DNA of 64,000 bases from Lanius collurio (lineage: Eukaryota > Chordata > Aves > Passeriformes > Laniidae), in assembly GCA_020086605.1 (NCBI GenBank), contig JACBWW010000015.1:21754504-21818503 (forward strand), written 5' to 3'. Below, piece by piece: positions 26,891-38,635 of this stretch (the first letter of the stretch is position 1; every line of letters begins with the position of its first letter). The translations under genes and the position numbers were made by a program. Below the pieces are notes generated by a model. It was not told where the DNA came from, searched no databases, and saw only the letters and a program-made list of their open reading frames with translations.

Positions 26891-29299
26891 GAAAGCAGGG
26901 TTAAGATAACACTTGGGTCACTAATAACAACTTGCAAAGTCTTGGAAGGCTGAAGTCACAGGAGGAGGAGTCTCAGTAAAGAAGCTAGGCTGTCTGTAGG
27001 TCTAGTCAAAAACCTTTTTAGTGAACTGTGGGAAAATATGCTGGTGCATACCTGAGCTTTTATGGCCTGAGGTCAAGCATAAGGAATAGTTTTTAGCACA
27101 CTTTATAGCAGGGTAACTATTTACACTTAACAAAAATTACATCCTCATCTCTTAAAATTGATGAACTGCAGGCCAATACCCTAGTGATTATTTAGTATAA
27201 TAATGTTTCTCATTTCCTCACTTAGCTGACACTCATTTGAGACACCAATCTCTAAATCAAAGTTAGTCAAAATATGTAGTATTCATTTTTTAAATCTAAA
27301 ACTAGTTTAGTTCTTCAATCAGAGAGTAAATCAAGCATAATCTTTCAGCTATATCACTGTGCTTTCCTATTCAGAAATTAACAATAGCAACACAATAAAT
27401 AAAAATAAGCAACAGAAGACACAGCTATAGCCAAAGACAGCTAACACAAAGGAGACACACCTATAGATGACTTGTTTTGAATGCCTTCTCGTTGAATTAC
27501 TTCATATAAAAGGTCAGTAAACAACTTGAACCACATAGTCTAAGCATCAGTGTGACATTATTATAGAGTTAAAAAAACTGTTACCGATACCTTGCCACTT
27601 CGATACTTCTCTGCATCAAATCATCTTTGACTGTCTAGTAAAATTAGGAGATCTGTTATCACAAAGACCTGGTTTCACAATAATGTACAGGATGGTGATC
27701 TCTTACAGTGAAAATAAATTAAGTGGCATTTCTTTTTCACTTAACAAATCTAGTCCATAATGCCAGGATTTATAGGATTAAATGACTGAGTAGTGAAGGC
27801 AAACTGATCATGTTAATGATTTTATTTTTAAAACATGTCATTGTTTCCTAATGTTTCATGCAGGTTTAAAAGCTGTCTGTATGAACAAACACCTGGAAAA
27901 ATGCTGAAAATGGGGGAAAAAGGCAGAAGAGCAGAATGAGTTGCTGCAGACCTTCAGTGGGAAAGCAAATGTGTGAAATCATTAATTAGCAGAGATGATT
28001 TTCAACACTCTAAATTTAGATGACACATTCCTCCATGTATTCCTCTAGGAATACATGTATTCTTTTGTATGTCTTCCTTTATTAATGTATGCAAACAGAA
28101 GAAAAGGAGTTGCTGCCATTGAAGGGCACTCTGGAGCAGGTCCTTGGTTTTTGCACATCTTCCCCTTAAGCAGCAAAAGAAAGCAGACAATTGCCCTTGT
28201 AATTGTTTAGATGCATACATACACACATCTGTGGAATCATCTATATACCTAACACAAAGCAATGTAAGAAATCTGGTTAGAATATAGACAGAATTCTATA
28301 AAGGCAAGCTCCTTTCTAGAAATTCAGTGCAGCATATGTATAAAAGTTTTAATTCCACCTGAATTACAAACTGTAATGAAAGTGTAAAAAAAGTTTCCTT
28401 ACATTTTCCTCCTAAGTTCAAAAATATGAGTTTAGTCAACTAAAATATCACCAGTAACTTTCAAAGTTTATAGCATCCTTAATCAGATACTGATTAAATA
28501 CAAAACAAATAGAATTACTATCACTGAAGAAAATTGGCTAGCAAAAGTGAAGAGGAAATACTAAAACCACAAAAGGTCCCTTCATTTATAAAGAAGACCA
28601 TGGGATTCTCCACGTTCCTTCAAGTAACAAAGTTTTATGATTCCAGCAAAGTAATGTGGTGGAAAATAGACTACAGACAGTAAATCGCACACGGCTGTAC
28701 ACATTGTTTTGTTTCTGCAAAATGAAAACCTAAATCAAGTTTTGTGAAATCTGAACCCCAAGTTCCTGTGATTCTGACTTTCTAGTTTCTTCTCCCCCAA
28801 CACCTGATTAGTCTGTTCTTGATTATACACTCTGATATCTTCAGCTACCTTGCCGTCTCCTCCTTCTCAGGTTTGACAAGCACAAGCTCCATTTTTAACA
28901 GCAGCACTGATTTCACTTTATTTAGGTGTTCAAGGCAGACAATCTTACAGTGCTGTCAGTGGTGACTGTGAAATTGTTTTAATAAAACATACCTCAAAAA
29001 AATTAGTACTGCAAATGCCAGAAGGAATAAAATCTAAAAAAAAACCAAAACAACCAATTTTTTTTCTCCTTCTTTAGAATGCCTCTTTGAAACTCTGCAT
29101 AAGTGCCAAACATCACAATGAAACTCTATATTTCATTCATCCTTGCATTATGAGCCACTCTAATAAACTTCACTCATCAAAGAGAATTTTAGTCAGCTTT
29201 AAAGAATTTATCTGCAGGCAACTGAAAGTAAAACAAAATTTGAATTTTTCAAGTTGGCTGCAGCTTCGTGAATCCTGCATTGTAACAATTGTTAACTTT
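26891..29299. other. Unique noncoding DNA with a small palindrome
   Basis: No gene is recognised. At 28034-28057 there is a near-perfect 24-bp palindrome. Pyrimidine-rich sequence occurs around 28750-28870. The 126-codon open frame at 29087-29467 runs from unique DNA into the LTR and is therefore incidental. Confidence 0.55.
28034..28057. repeat. Near-perfect 24-bp palindrome
   Basis: The arms CATGTATTCCT and AGGAATACATG are exact reverse complements, separated by two bases (CT). The right arm continues into GTATTC, so GAATACATGTATTC at this site is itself a 14-bp palindrome. Function is unknown. Confidence 0.9.
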
Positions 29300-29304
29300 T
29301 GCTC
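29300..29304. repeat. Target-site duplication, left copy (TGCTC)
   Basis: TGCTC lies directly before the LTR and is repeated exactly at 29711-29715 directly after it. A 5-bp duplication is the usual footprint of ERVL-type integration. Confidence 0.85.
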
Positions 29305-29710
29305 TGTCCTAGTTTTGGCCAAGATAGGGTTAATTTTTTCCAGTAGCCAGGAGGGGAACTTGGCTAAGGCCAGGATGTTATTTGATATCACCTCATTGCC
29401 AAGGGCAGGAGTAAGGGACTCTCAATTCCAGGGAGAAGGGTGTTCCTTCTGGCAGCAGAAAGCCTGATGGGAAAAATGGTCCCTTATTGTTTTAGGTGTA
29501 AATCATTTCCTTGTATCATACCTTTTGTTATTAATATTGTTACTGTTACTGTTCATTTTCATATCTCATTGCTGTTTCCAGTAAATCATTCTTACTTCAA
29601 CCCATGATCTTTGCCTTTTGTGCTTTCATTTGGAGGAGGAGGGAGAGTGAGCTGCATCATGGTTTTACTGGGATTACTAAATTGGAGAATACCACTCCTA
29701 AACCATGACA
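29305..29710 (+). mobile_element. Solo LTR of an ERVL-type endogenous retrovirus
   Basis: The 406-bp element starts TGTCCTAGTTTTGGCCAAG and ends TAAACCATGACA, giving TGTC and GACA inverted termini. Its order of landmarks matches avian ERVL LTRs: GGGTTAATTTTTTCC near the 5' end, then a central TTATTAATATTGTTACTG tract. An AGTAAA polyadenylation-signal variant follows at 29580-29585, then CTTCAACCCATGATCTTTG, a GGAGGAGGGAGAGTGAGC block and the terminal CCATGACA. No gag, pol or env sequence is attached, so this is a solo LTR left by recombination between the two LTRs of an old provirus. Flanking TGCTC copies are intact. Orientation is plus from the termini and signal order. The family assignment is from memory of the consensus. 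Confidence 0.9.
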
Positions 29711-29715
29711 TGCTC
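29711..29715. repeat. Target-site duplication, right copy (TGCTC)
   Basis: Exact repeat of the five bases at 29300-29304, immediately after the LTR end GACA. Confidence 0.85.
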
Positions 29716-32700
29716 ATGAAGTTGATGGAAAACAGACTAATTTAATTTTTAATTTATGTTATTTTCTTAAATATGCCTGTCCATGATGTCTGTCACGTGT
29801 GAGAAATCACAACATGAAAACATGAAAAAGGTCACTCTCCCATCTACTACTGCTCTACCACACGGGGCCATGCTGTTGTAAAGGCTTCACAGGCTTAACA
29901 ACAGTTTTCACCCAAACACCATTTAAGGGTCCAACCTCACAGAACATTGAATCTACCCAGAGTAATTAACAATATTGAACTGCAGAACCAAATGCTATTT
30001 ATTTGGCAAAAACATATATGCAAGAGCACTGCACTCCTTGCACACTAATGAATGCGAGTAGAATATATGATGATGCATGAACTCAGTGTATGAGAGTGGC
30101 CAGAGGGAACTGCCTCTTTGCTTAGAAGGGATGGGGTGGGAAAAGAACACTGAAGTACAGTGGGCCCTTCTAGAGGTCCATTATTAACTCTCTACCATAT
30201 TCCTGTTTACAGGACTGCTCCTGCTCTTTCAGCATGCCATTGCTTACCTTTGACTCTAAGGGCCTTTGTTTCCAAGTAATAAATATTTCGGACTCCAGGG
30301 AGCAGACAGGAAGATCATACATGACTCCAAAAAATCCTTTACTGTTGATAGATTATTGTAAGCACTTATTCATTATTAGCTGAAATGCTGCTGACTGCAC
30401 ACTTAATAAATAGCCTATTTGTTCTTTTCAACTGAAGCAATACTGTAAGAGGACTTTGGAAGAGAAGACCATTAAAATTATAAAGACATCACACAGCAGG
30501 TAATTTGCAGAATGTGGTTTCAGTTTTCTCTTCATTGCAGCACAATCAACAAATGCTGCATCAAAATTTCTGCTGCTCCATAAAATTTTTGTGTAGGGCA
30601 AGCTACTCATACCCCTAAAAAGTGACATTTTCAAGAAACAAGGCATTGAGGTGAACTGTAACTACACTTGTGTAGCTTTATAACAACACAGTCTAATAAT
30701 TTCCATCTTCTTAGCAAAAAAACAGCAGCCTTGGCTCTCCCAGGGAATAAATGTTGCCCTGAAGCTCAAGACAACAAATGAGATGAAGAGCCCACTTTGC
30801 TGCAAACAACCAGAAAGTTGCCAGCACAAAAGCTGTACAACTCAGCATCCCCCTTCTCCCCTTTTTGTTCTTAAAACAAGCCTAATCTCATTTAGAACAA
30901 GAAAATATTCACATTTAAAGTTCTTTTGCCTTAAGTCAGTCTGTATAAATATTTTCAGCTACACCCTAAATCACTGTTAACTAGTCCCTGCTTTTAAGAC
31001 CACACTTAACAAACTGTCTCTAGATAACTGTCTCTTAATGGCTACAAGACGGAAAACAATCACAATTTAAATTGCTTAAAAGGATTCCACACAATTAAGA
31101 AGTGGATTAGAAACATGTTGTACAGGAGGGAGAGATTAACTGGGAAGGAAGAGACAGAAAGAGAAATATTCAAAACATATGACTGTAGAGTTAAATTTAA
31201 AAAGCACCAGCCATACTCAGCAGTTAATGACAGTTAATTTGAAAGACTGACATATATCAGAGCTAATACTTAAGTGATCCATTCCTATAATAAAAGCAAC
31301 TATATCATGTATATGTAACCTTCTATCTCAGTATTAGAAAGTCCTGATACAATAGGATATCCCAAAGTTTCTAAAACGCTTCTGAAAAAAATCATGTGCA
31401 GAGCTTTTACTCAAGCACAGTAAAACAACACCTGTAGGAATAATAAAGAGAAAACATGCCTAATAGTGCATGTTTCTTCAGGGCACTGTATGCCAGTGTG
31501 TCACTGTAGCACAAGCGAGCACAAATGAACTGAATTACCAACAGTAAGTCACTTAGGTTCTGCAGTCCATCATGTCTTCACTTTCTCACTTTGGTTAAAA
31601 AAAGCACACAACCATAACAAACAGCAAACAAGTCAAAAGGTTGCATCCATTTCAGCCCCCATTTCTTAACATACTGTTGAACTTCACCATTGGGCAGCTC
31701 ACTGACTCAAAGGTGCTGATGGTTTGTTTTCATTTACTATGAGAGTAAATTATGCAACTTATCTACAGACACATCTCTCGTAGGTGCCTCATTTTATTTC
31801 TGATGTTGGTCTTCACTGAACAGCTGCATGCCTGCCCTCACAGCTGGATGCAAGCTGCTGGACAGCTACACTACTCATGGCAGAAGAAAAACAGAGGTAA
31901 TGATATGCAGTGAATTGGGCTTGTTTGAATCAGACTAAATATTTGGATTAGAGTCAAATTCTTTCTATAATACATATTGCAGGCATATGTGTGACAGTCA
32001 GAAGATGAGTTCATTGGAGGAGAAATATAACATAAAAGAATAAGAATTACTCCAAATGCATGGCAAAGCCAAGCTAACTACCTAAGTGTTTCTCAGACAA
32101 AAACAATTCATTCCTTTCTTGCAGTTCTAATAGAATTAATTTTCTAGTAGAGGTAGTAACTGCAGTCTGGCATGCCTCAAGTATTGTGGAAGCTTTGATG
32201 ATTTGATCATCGTGATGGGATGCCCTCATTTCCCCAGCTACATTTAACTCATGCACCTTCCTTTTCTTCACACAATGAATGTAGTAATGTAAACATCATT
32301 GCAAGATATTCTAATGTATCAGTCCCCTGATTTAAGATTTATTGCTACTGGGACAAATGTTATCCTTGGTTATGTTATCCAGAAAAGAATCCTACACTGA
32401 CTCTGCTGTTGACAGCTACAGAACCACACAGAGTTTACACTAATCTAACAGCAACTTTTTCTATAGCCTTGTGATAAATCATGTTAACAGCACCATAGCA
32501 AATTTTGATCCTTCCACACTGGCAGGTTTCCTTCCACTGAAAAGCCAAGATCCCAAATGCAGGAGCAATATGGGGCACCCAGGGTCTATCCTTGACATGA
32601 AATCTGAGTGAGGTCCAAGATGTGCAGTCTCACTAGAGACTGTTTGACCCTCTCTACAGTTAGTTATTGATCCACTTAGAGAGATCACACAAAAATTAGA

Positions 32701-33220
32701 GATTAAGTGCCACTACCATTTTGAAATAGGCTCCAAATCAACTTTCTATTTCACTACTGCTCCTTGTTTTACATTCTCAGACCCTCCCATGAGAAGAATG
32801 ACTTTTTAGCAAAAGATGACTTCCATGTATATAAATGCAAAGTAATTCAAAAAGTTACACAACATGAGAAAGCAACTGATGAAACATTCCAAAAGCTGCA
32901 TTGGCAACAACAAAAACAATTTTAGTGCCATCTCAATTACTCTTAAGTATTCACATTATCTAGGAATGCATAGTGTGTTAATTAATGAAAAGCTGCTCTT
33001 ACTATTTTTAAATTAAGTTTCCATGCTTTGCATCATTGTGGTTCAACTCTGAAAATGGTAATACATTTCTTTATCGTGGTAAAGGATAACTACTTATAGT
33101 ATTTTCTGATCAGCCCAATAAATTGTTTGGTCACTTCTGCTGAGAAGTAAGAGAGCTATCTTTAAGACAAAACTCCACATTGTATTTATTATTTCGTATA
33201 ACCATACAATAGCTGAGGTT
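29716..33220. other. Unique noncoding DNA, no gene seen
   Basis: No gene or repeat is recognised. On the minus strand a good donor (AAG then GTAAGC, near 30244-30249) is preceded by about 94 bp that stay open in one frame. The matching acceptor is weak, so I do not call an exon. Confidence 0.55.
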
Positions 33221-33826
33221 TTAAGGCACCTTAGAGTGAATCTAATGCAGCCATCCTACTCAGAGCAGGGCCACCCAGAACAGACTTCTGAGGGCTTTGG
33301 TTGGATCTTGAACATTTCCAGGGATGAAGACTCTACACCCTTTCTGGGCAACTTTTGCCAGAGTTTGAGCACCCTCACAGTAAAAACTTCTCCCTTCTCC
33401 CTTATTTTTAAACAGAATTTCCTGTATTTCAGCTTGAGCCCACTGCCTTTCTTTCCATCACTGTGCACCACTGAAAAGAGCCTGACTACATCCTCCTTGC
33501 ATCCTCCTTTCAGATATTTATACACATCACTGGGGTCCCCCTAAGCCTCCTCATCTCCAGGCTGAACGGTCCCAGCTCTCAATCCTTCTCCTAGGACAGG
33601 TATTCCAGTCCCCTACAGACCTTCATGGACTGGCTTCACCATGTCCATATCTCTCACATATGAGGGAGCCCAGCACTGGCCCAAGAGCTCCAGATGTGGC
33701 TCAGCAGTGCTGAACAGAAGTGCAGAATCCCCTCCCCAAGCTGCTGGCAGCACACTGCCCAGTGCAGCCCAGAAAGCTGTTTGCTCTCCTTGCCACCAGG
33801 GCTCATTAATGGCTCACATTTATGTT
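33221..33826 (-). mobile_element. CR1 LINE fragment, about 600 bp, minus strand
   Basis: The plus strand reads as the reverse complement of the 3' part of a CR1 element. It runs from TAATGCAGCCATCCTACTCA and CCAGGGATGAAGACTC through CTCATCTCCAGGCTGAAC and AGCCCAGCACTGGCCC to GGCTCACATTTATGTTG. On the minus strand an 89-codon frame (33256-33525) still reads as the end of the CR1 ORF2 protein, with MYKYLKGGCKED, RLFSVVHSDGKKG, LWQKLPRKGVESSSLEMFK as recognisable pieces. The 3' end is near 33221 and the truncated 5' end near 33826. It looks like a different subfamily from the 4317 copy and is too short and diverged to be active. Confidence 0.93.
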
Positions 33827-34609
33827 GCTTCCTCAATCTCTTCTATTCTCCGAGTTAGTGTTCTGTGAATGTCGCTCATCCTTCAGTGCTGATTACATGG
33901 ATTTTATTAATTTGAGAATTACCTCATAACAGTGAAAATTCCTCTCTTTAGCCAAACATTAACAGAATCATTTAGTTTGGCAATCCAACAAATTTTTTAA
34001 TCTTAAATTGGTGGTTTTTTTAAAAAAAGAAAAAAGCTATGGGAAAGAGCAGGTGGATTGACAACAAAATAATCTTCAAAATAAGCTATATAAAGACATT
34101 GAAAATGCATCTGATCTAAATGATGGGTTAGACAGAAAGAAGAAACAGGAAATGAATGGAAAAATTTTCACTGTGTATCACAATTTTTTGGTTCACCACA
34201 GATCATAATTTATTCAGTCAGGTATGGAAATTTCCACAATTATTCACAGTCTTGGACTCATTCTCCATCACTCTTCTCAACATGTTTTTGCAAAGGGATA
34301 AAATGTAATGAACACAAATCCATGGGTTCTGTTCAATTATTAAAAATGAGACTTCCAAGTTTGAGAAGTCATTGGGTATTTCCTTTAAAAAAAAATTTTT
34401 GTTTACAATTTCCCTGCATGACGCCAACATCACTTCCAAACATTTACTGACTGGTTAGTAACTGAAAAGAATGAAAAAGAGGGAAAACTATTCTGAGTCC
34501 CATTTCACAGGTAACTGGCAACTCACTTTATGACTACACAACAAGGGCAAACAACATGTAGCAAGAAAGCCAATTATGGCCCATGGGGTTAAAAAATGAA
34601 GCCGTCAAA

Positions 34610-34611
<2 letters not shown>
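33827..34611. other. Unique noncoding DNA, no gene seen
   Basis: AT-rich DNA without a recognisable gene or repeat. A TTTTTTTAAAAAAAG patch lies near 34014-34030. Confidence 0.55.

Positions 34612-34643
<32 letters not shown>
34612..34643. repeat. TC microsatellite, about 16 units
   Basis: An uninterrupted (TC)n run of about 32 bp, followed by ATTCTCTG. It is pure and therefore likely to vary in length between individuals. Confidence 0.95.
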
Positions 34644-34646
<3 letters not shown>

Positions 34647-35577
34647 CTCTGTAATTATGTAACTGATTAAAAGCTGTGTACCTGTATGTATTTGCTTGTT
34701 AACACAAGCAAGCAAATTTTGTCCAGGTATCTGTGAAGCCAGCAGCATGGGAAAGTATGATTGTGTAGCTTTCTTGCAGCTTAAAAAGCCACAGCTAGTA
34801 ATTGTAAAGAGAATTCAGAATTTTGATATAGCATTTCTACATATATCCTTATATATACACATACACGCATATCAAAAATTCAAGGGGCATACTACTTTGA
34901 CCCTCTATATCTCTTTTTCACACAATTTCTAGCTTTCTAGCAGAAACTTACTGTCTTTGTACTTCCAAACATCACAGGAGCTGGGCTGGAATTGGTCAAT
35001 AGCAACTGAACATTACTAATGGATGGACTTACAGATGTTCATAGTGGTCACAAAATCCTGGTGGGAAACCAGTCTCAGAGGAATATTGTATTAGTATCTC
35101 ACATAGCATTTGAGAAATGTTTAAGCTGTAGGAGTCAAAAGAAATTGGGCATTCAAAAGTGAGTCAGAAAAACCTCAAAACAATTCATTGCCTCATCTGT
35201 TGTGCCATATATCAGCTTCACAGAACCTCTGACAAAAACCTGGGTGTCTCATCTCTACTGCAGCAAACACACATGGTGCAGCCAGATGTGCAGTTTGCAG
35301 CTTTGGTTCAAGCGGACAAGAGGGTGTAAGCACAAAAATACTCAGCTGGGAGGAGGAGAGGTGTTATCTTTTAACAGAAAAAATTGGAGGAATAAAAATA
35401 AAATCTTTCAAGAGTATGAAATACCTTGCCTTTTTACTCCTTGTTCTAAGAATGAACTCTTTGCTTAGCAGTCATGAGTGTTTTAAAAGCATTAAGACAG
35501 TTAAACAAGCCTGACACTCAGCTGATATTTTACCTACTGCAAAGCACAAGAATAGAGAATGAAAACACCAGCACCTT
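34644..35577. other. Unique noncoding DNA, no gene seen
   Basis: No gene recognised. A short alternating TATA/CACA low-complexity patch lies near 34840-34872. Confidence 0.55.
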
Positions 35578-35618
35578 CTTTTTAACTTCAAGCCTTAAAT
35601 TTAAGGCTTTTTAACTTC
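35578..35618. repeat. 20-bp perfect palindrome with 12-bp flanking direct repeats
   Basis: AAGCCTTAAATTTAAGGCTT at 35590-35609 is a perfect palindrome. The 12-mer CTTTTTAACTTC occurs exactly at 35578-35589 and again at 35607-35618, so direct repeats bracket a 17-bp fold-back core. The layout could be a tiny insertion with target duplication or a replication-slippage product. No known element is recognised. Confidence 0.9.
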
Positions 35619-38001
35619 TGAGTGACCATGACAATTTGTTAGTTTATTTTCTGACTATGAACTATTTTTCTTGAGGAAAAATGCTTTCATCATTAAACTA
35701 AAAATAAAACAGCTCACAGATTAGCTACAAATAAGCAAAATTCTGAATGAAAACATACTGGTAATGACATATAGTTCAACTATTTTGTCTGGAAAAATAT
35801 TTTGAAAACATGCAGTATGTAAGGAGTCATGTGTTTTTAAAATAAGATAGGATTTCTTAAACTTACAACTACAACCAGAAGCTGAGACAGGAAAAGCAAT
35901 TTCAGTCATATTATCTTGTGATAGAGAGGTGTTTGGGGTTATTATGTCCCCTTCCAATGAGAGGATATGGAGCCCAAAGGAAAAATGTCAGATACTTAAC
36001 ACAGCTGGAACCAGCAGGTTTCAAATCTCTGGAAAATGTTTCTGACTAGATAACATGTGCCTAACTGAACTGACATTAGACAAAAGCACGTCTATCTCCT
36101 CTAAAATAAACAAAGAGATGAGAGAAGAACAGAGAGGAGGTAGCTTCTGGATTAGCACCAGAAAAAGAAGGGAAAGATTTAGTCACCCATGATGGTAGAG
36201 AAGCAAACTGCCCAGAAGAAGAGGTTCTAAGATTCTTCAGAGGCAGCTGAAGAATTTGGAATTAATAGATTTACTAAGGGAAAAGAGTAACACCAATCAA
36301 CTCAGGCAGAATTAACATGGGAGAAGAGAGATTTAAAGCATTTAATTCTGAGTCAAGAAAAGGGAAGCATGCATAAAGAAAGGGTAAATACTTCAAAGCA
36401 CAAGGTGTGCTCAGCTGTGGAAAAGAGTGAGGCTCCTGTATCTATAGTACACATAGCAAAGTGATATGAGGATACATGAAGAATCCTCAAGAAGAAGAAG
36501 AGGAAATATTTTAAAAGTTATCTGGAGTAAAAAAAATTGTTGAAGAGTTAGTAGGAGGCAAATATTAAAAAATAGGATTTATGTATGTTTGCAAAAATTA
36601 ACATTTTACAGCAACTAAAGGCAAATCTCATCTACTAACTTACGTGGAGAAGAAAAAAGAAAGGAATATTGCTACAGCAGAGAAATGAAGCTAACTGCTA
36701 AAATCTAGAAATGAAACATTTGTCAAGGGGATACAGATAAGGACAAGAGAAAAATTTTGCAAACTCTTCTTGGAAAAAGTTAAAATAATATAAGTTATAT
36801 TTGCCCTCCATTTATCAAAGAGAAAAAATTTAAAGGATTATTTCAGTCTTCAAAACCTTCAAAGTAGGTACATGAAAACTCATGTGTAGTTGCAAACCAA
36901 GCAGATTCCATGTCAACCTCACTGGTCCCTTAATTTTTGAGGCTGGTATTTTATCATCACAAAGCCATTCAGATTTAGCAGGTTGGCTTCCAAGCTATGA
37001 CATCACGAAAAATATTAAATATTATTTATTATTATTAGCCTAGATTTGGCAAAAGTAAACAAAACTACAGTACAAGTTACATATATTAGAAATTCTATCT
37101 TTGAATTGCTACCACACGCCTCAGATTACGTTCAGGGAGTGCCAGTTCCAGCATTCAGAGTTCCTGTACACGTTACATTGCAGCTTAATTTACAGCAGCC
37201 CTTGCACATTAAGCTTTCATGGTGGTAACTGTGTGTTACATTACTTTTTAAAGAGAGATTTGGATGACACTGATTTGTCCCACATACACAGACCTTACAC
37301 CTACCTGCCTGTGTTAGTGTCTCTGGTCTGCTGATTCAGGTCATGTCTTATGTTTCTCCCCTTGACTTTTCTTGGCAAAAGGTGCCGTTCATTTGTTTTA
37401 TCAGACTTCCACCTTATATTTTGGCATGTCACTGTATTTATCAATATTCAGCTCCTAAGCAATACTCCCCACTATAATTACATTGTTTTGCTTCTCCACC
37501 CTTGTGCACCAACACACTGTACTTTAATCACAGCTTGAAAACAACCTATCCACCCACTCAGCTAGCCAAATGCTGAAGTGTCTCCAGATTTTCAGCTTTC
37601 TTTTGGCTGCAAAATGATCTTCCTAACACAAATGGGCAGTAAACATCATAGCTGGTTTCTCATGTTTGCAAGCAAGTAAACAATTTTTTGGATACCTCTT
37701 CAGCTGCAGAGATGTGTGCTAAGCTGCAGCAGCTCATGGCTGTCCATACGAACCATGCATCAAGAGCATCAAGAAACAGCTGCCTGCAAGGATGGAGCAG
37801 CAACAAAAACTGCTGAATTCAAAGCAGAAGGATGTCTTCCTCCTCTTTGCTACAGAACACTAGGATTTAGGCTCTTCTCAGGAAATTTGTCACATCCTAC
37901 CAGAATGCTGATATCAAGGATAATCCTGCCCTGACACTCACTGTCCTCATTGTAGTGTGCTCATTGTCCCGTGGAGGCACAGCCAGAAAAATACTAGTAC
38001 T
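35619..38001. other. Unique noncoding DNA with a purine-rich stretch
   Basis: From about 36070 to 36800 the plus strand is strongly biased to A and G, with runs such as AAGAAGAAGAAGAGGAAA near 36490. No long open frame accompanies it. No gene is recognised in the interval, which ends at an assembly gap. Confidence 0.5.
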
Positions 38002-38011
38002 NNNNNNNNNN
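38002..38011. other. Assembly gap (10 N)
   Basis: Ten consecutive N. A round number usually marks a scaffold join of unknown true length, so distances across it are unreliable. Frames that appear to cross it (37947-38229) are meaningless. Confidence 0.99.
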
Positions 38012-38393
38012 TTTCTGTAACCATTCCAACACACAGTCTGACCACACCAGGAAGATCAGCACCCATAGGAGCTACAGGACCCACATCTCTCAAGGGGGGA
38101 GAAACAAACAACCTCCATAGAGGGCAAAATTTCCCTTCCATCAAAATCAAAGATAAAGCTAAGGAAAGGAATAAACCAACTACTCTGAGAAACTGTCAGT
38201 CAGTGCCTAAGAAGCCATCTTTTTATTGAATGTAGTCTCCATTTCTGCCCCATGTCTGAGAAAGGCAGGGCAGGTAAAGCAGGAGTAAAAGTATGACATG
38301 AAATCCAGCAAAGCACTGTGCCCATGCTGCTGCAGGCTTTTCTGTTAAAGGGCTGACAGAAATGCTCATGTTTTGGTTGAGCAAAGTTTACAG
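38012..38393. other. Unique noncoding DNA right of the gap
   Basis: No gene or repeat recognised between the assembly gap and the palindromic repeat. Confidence 0.5.
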
Positions 38394-38635
38394 GGAGAGG
38401 TGGTATCTTTTATTAGGACAACTGATACAGCTGGAAAAAACAGACAAGCTTCTGGGCATAGAAAGCCTTTCCTGCACTGTCCTGAAGGGGGATTTGTTTG
38501 TCTGAAGTATTTTGTTTTTCCAACCATATTGGATCATCTAATAAAAGATATTACCTCTCTGTGCAAACTCTGCCACCCTCACCAGTCTTTGAATATCGTG
38601 GCTGAAACAGCAATACTATTACAATTACTTTAGTA
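38394..38635. repeat. Old interspersed repeat with 41-bp inverted arms
   Basis: The left arm (38394-38434) contains GGTGGTATCTTTTATTAGG and the right arm (38520-38560) contains CTAATAAAAGATATTACCTC. Reverse-complemented, the right arm aligns with the left over about 41 bp, with the best-conserved core TATCTTTTATTAG. Between them lie GACAAGCTTCTGGGCATAG and CCTGAAGG. From memory, the pair of motifs TATCTTTTATTGGACCAAC with ACAAGCTTTCGAG, and AATAAAAGATATTACCTC, belongs to an ancient amniote interspersed repeat also seen in turtles and crocodilians. I cannot name the family with confidence. An 86-codon open frame through it (38373-38633) is incidental. Confidence 0.65.

Noticed and set aside
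29087..29467. 126-codon plus-strand frame
   Set aside because: Its second half lies inside the solo LTR, so it is not a gene.
30244..30345. Possible minus-strand exon ending at AAG then GTAAGC
   Set aside because: The donor is good and one frame is open, but the acceptor lacks a polypyrimidine tract, and 94 bp of open frame is uninformative.
37947..38229. Frames crossing the N run on both strands
   Set aside because: They depend on translating unknown bases across an assembly gap.
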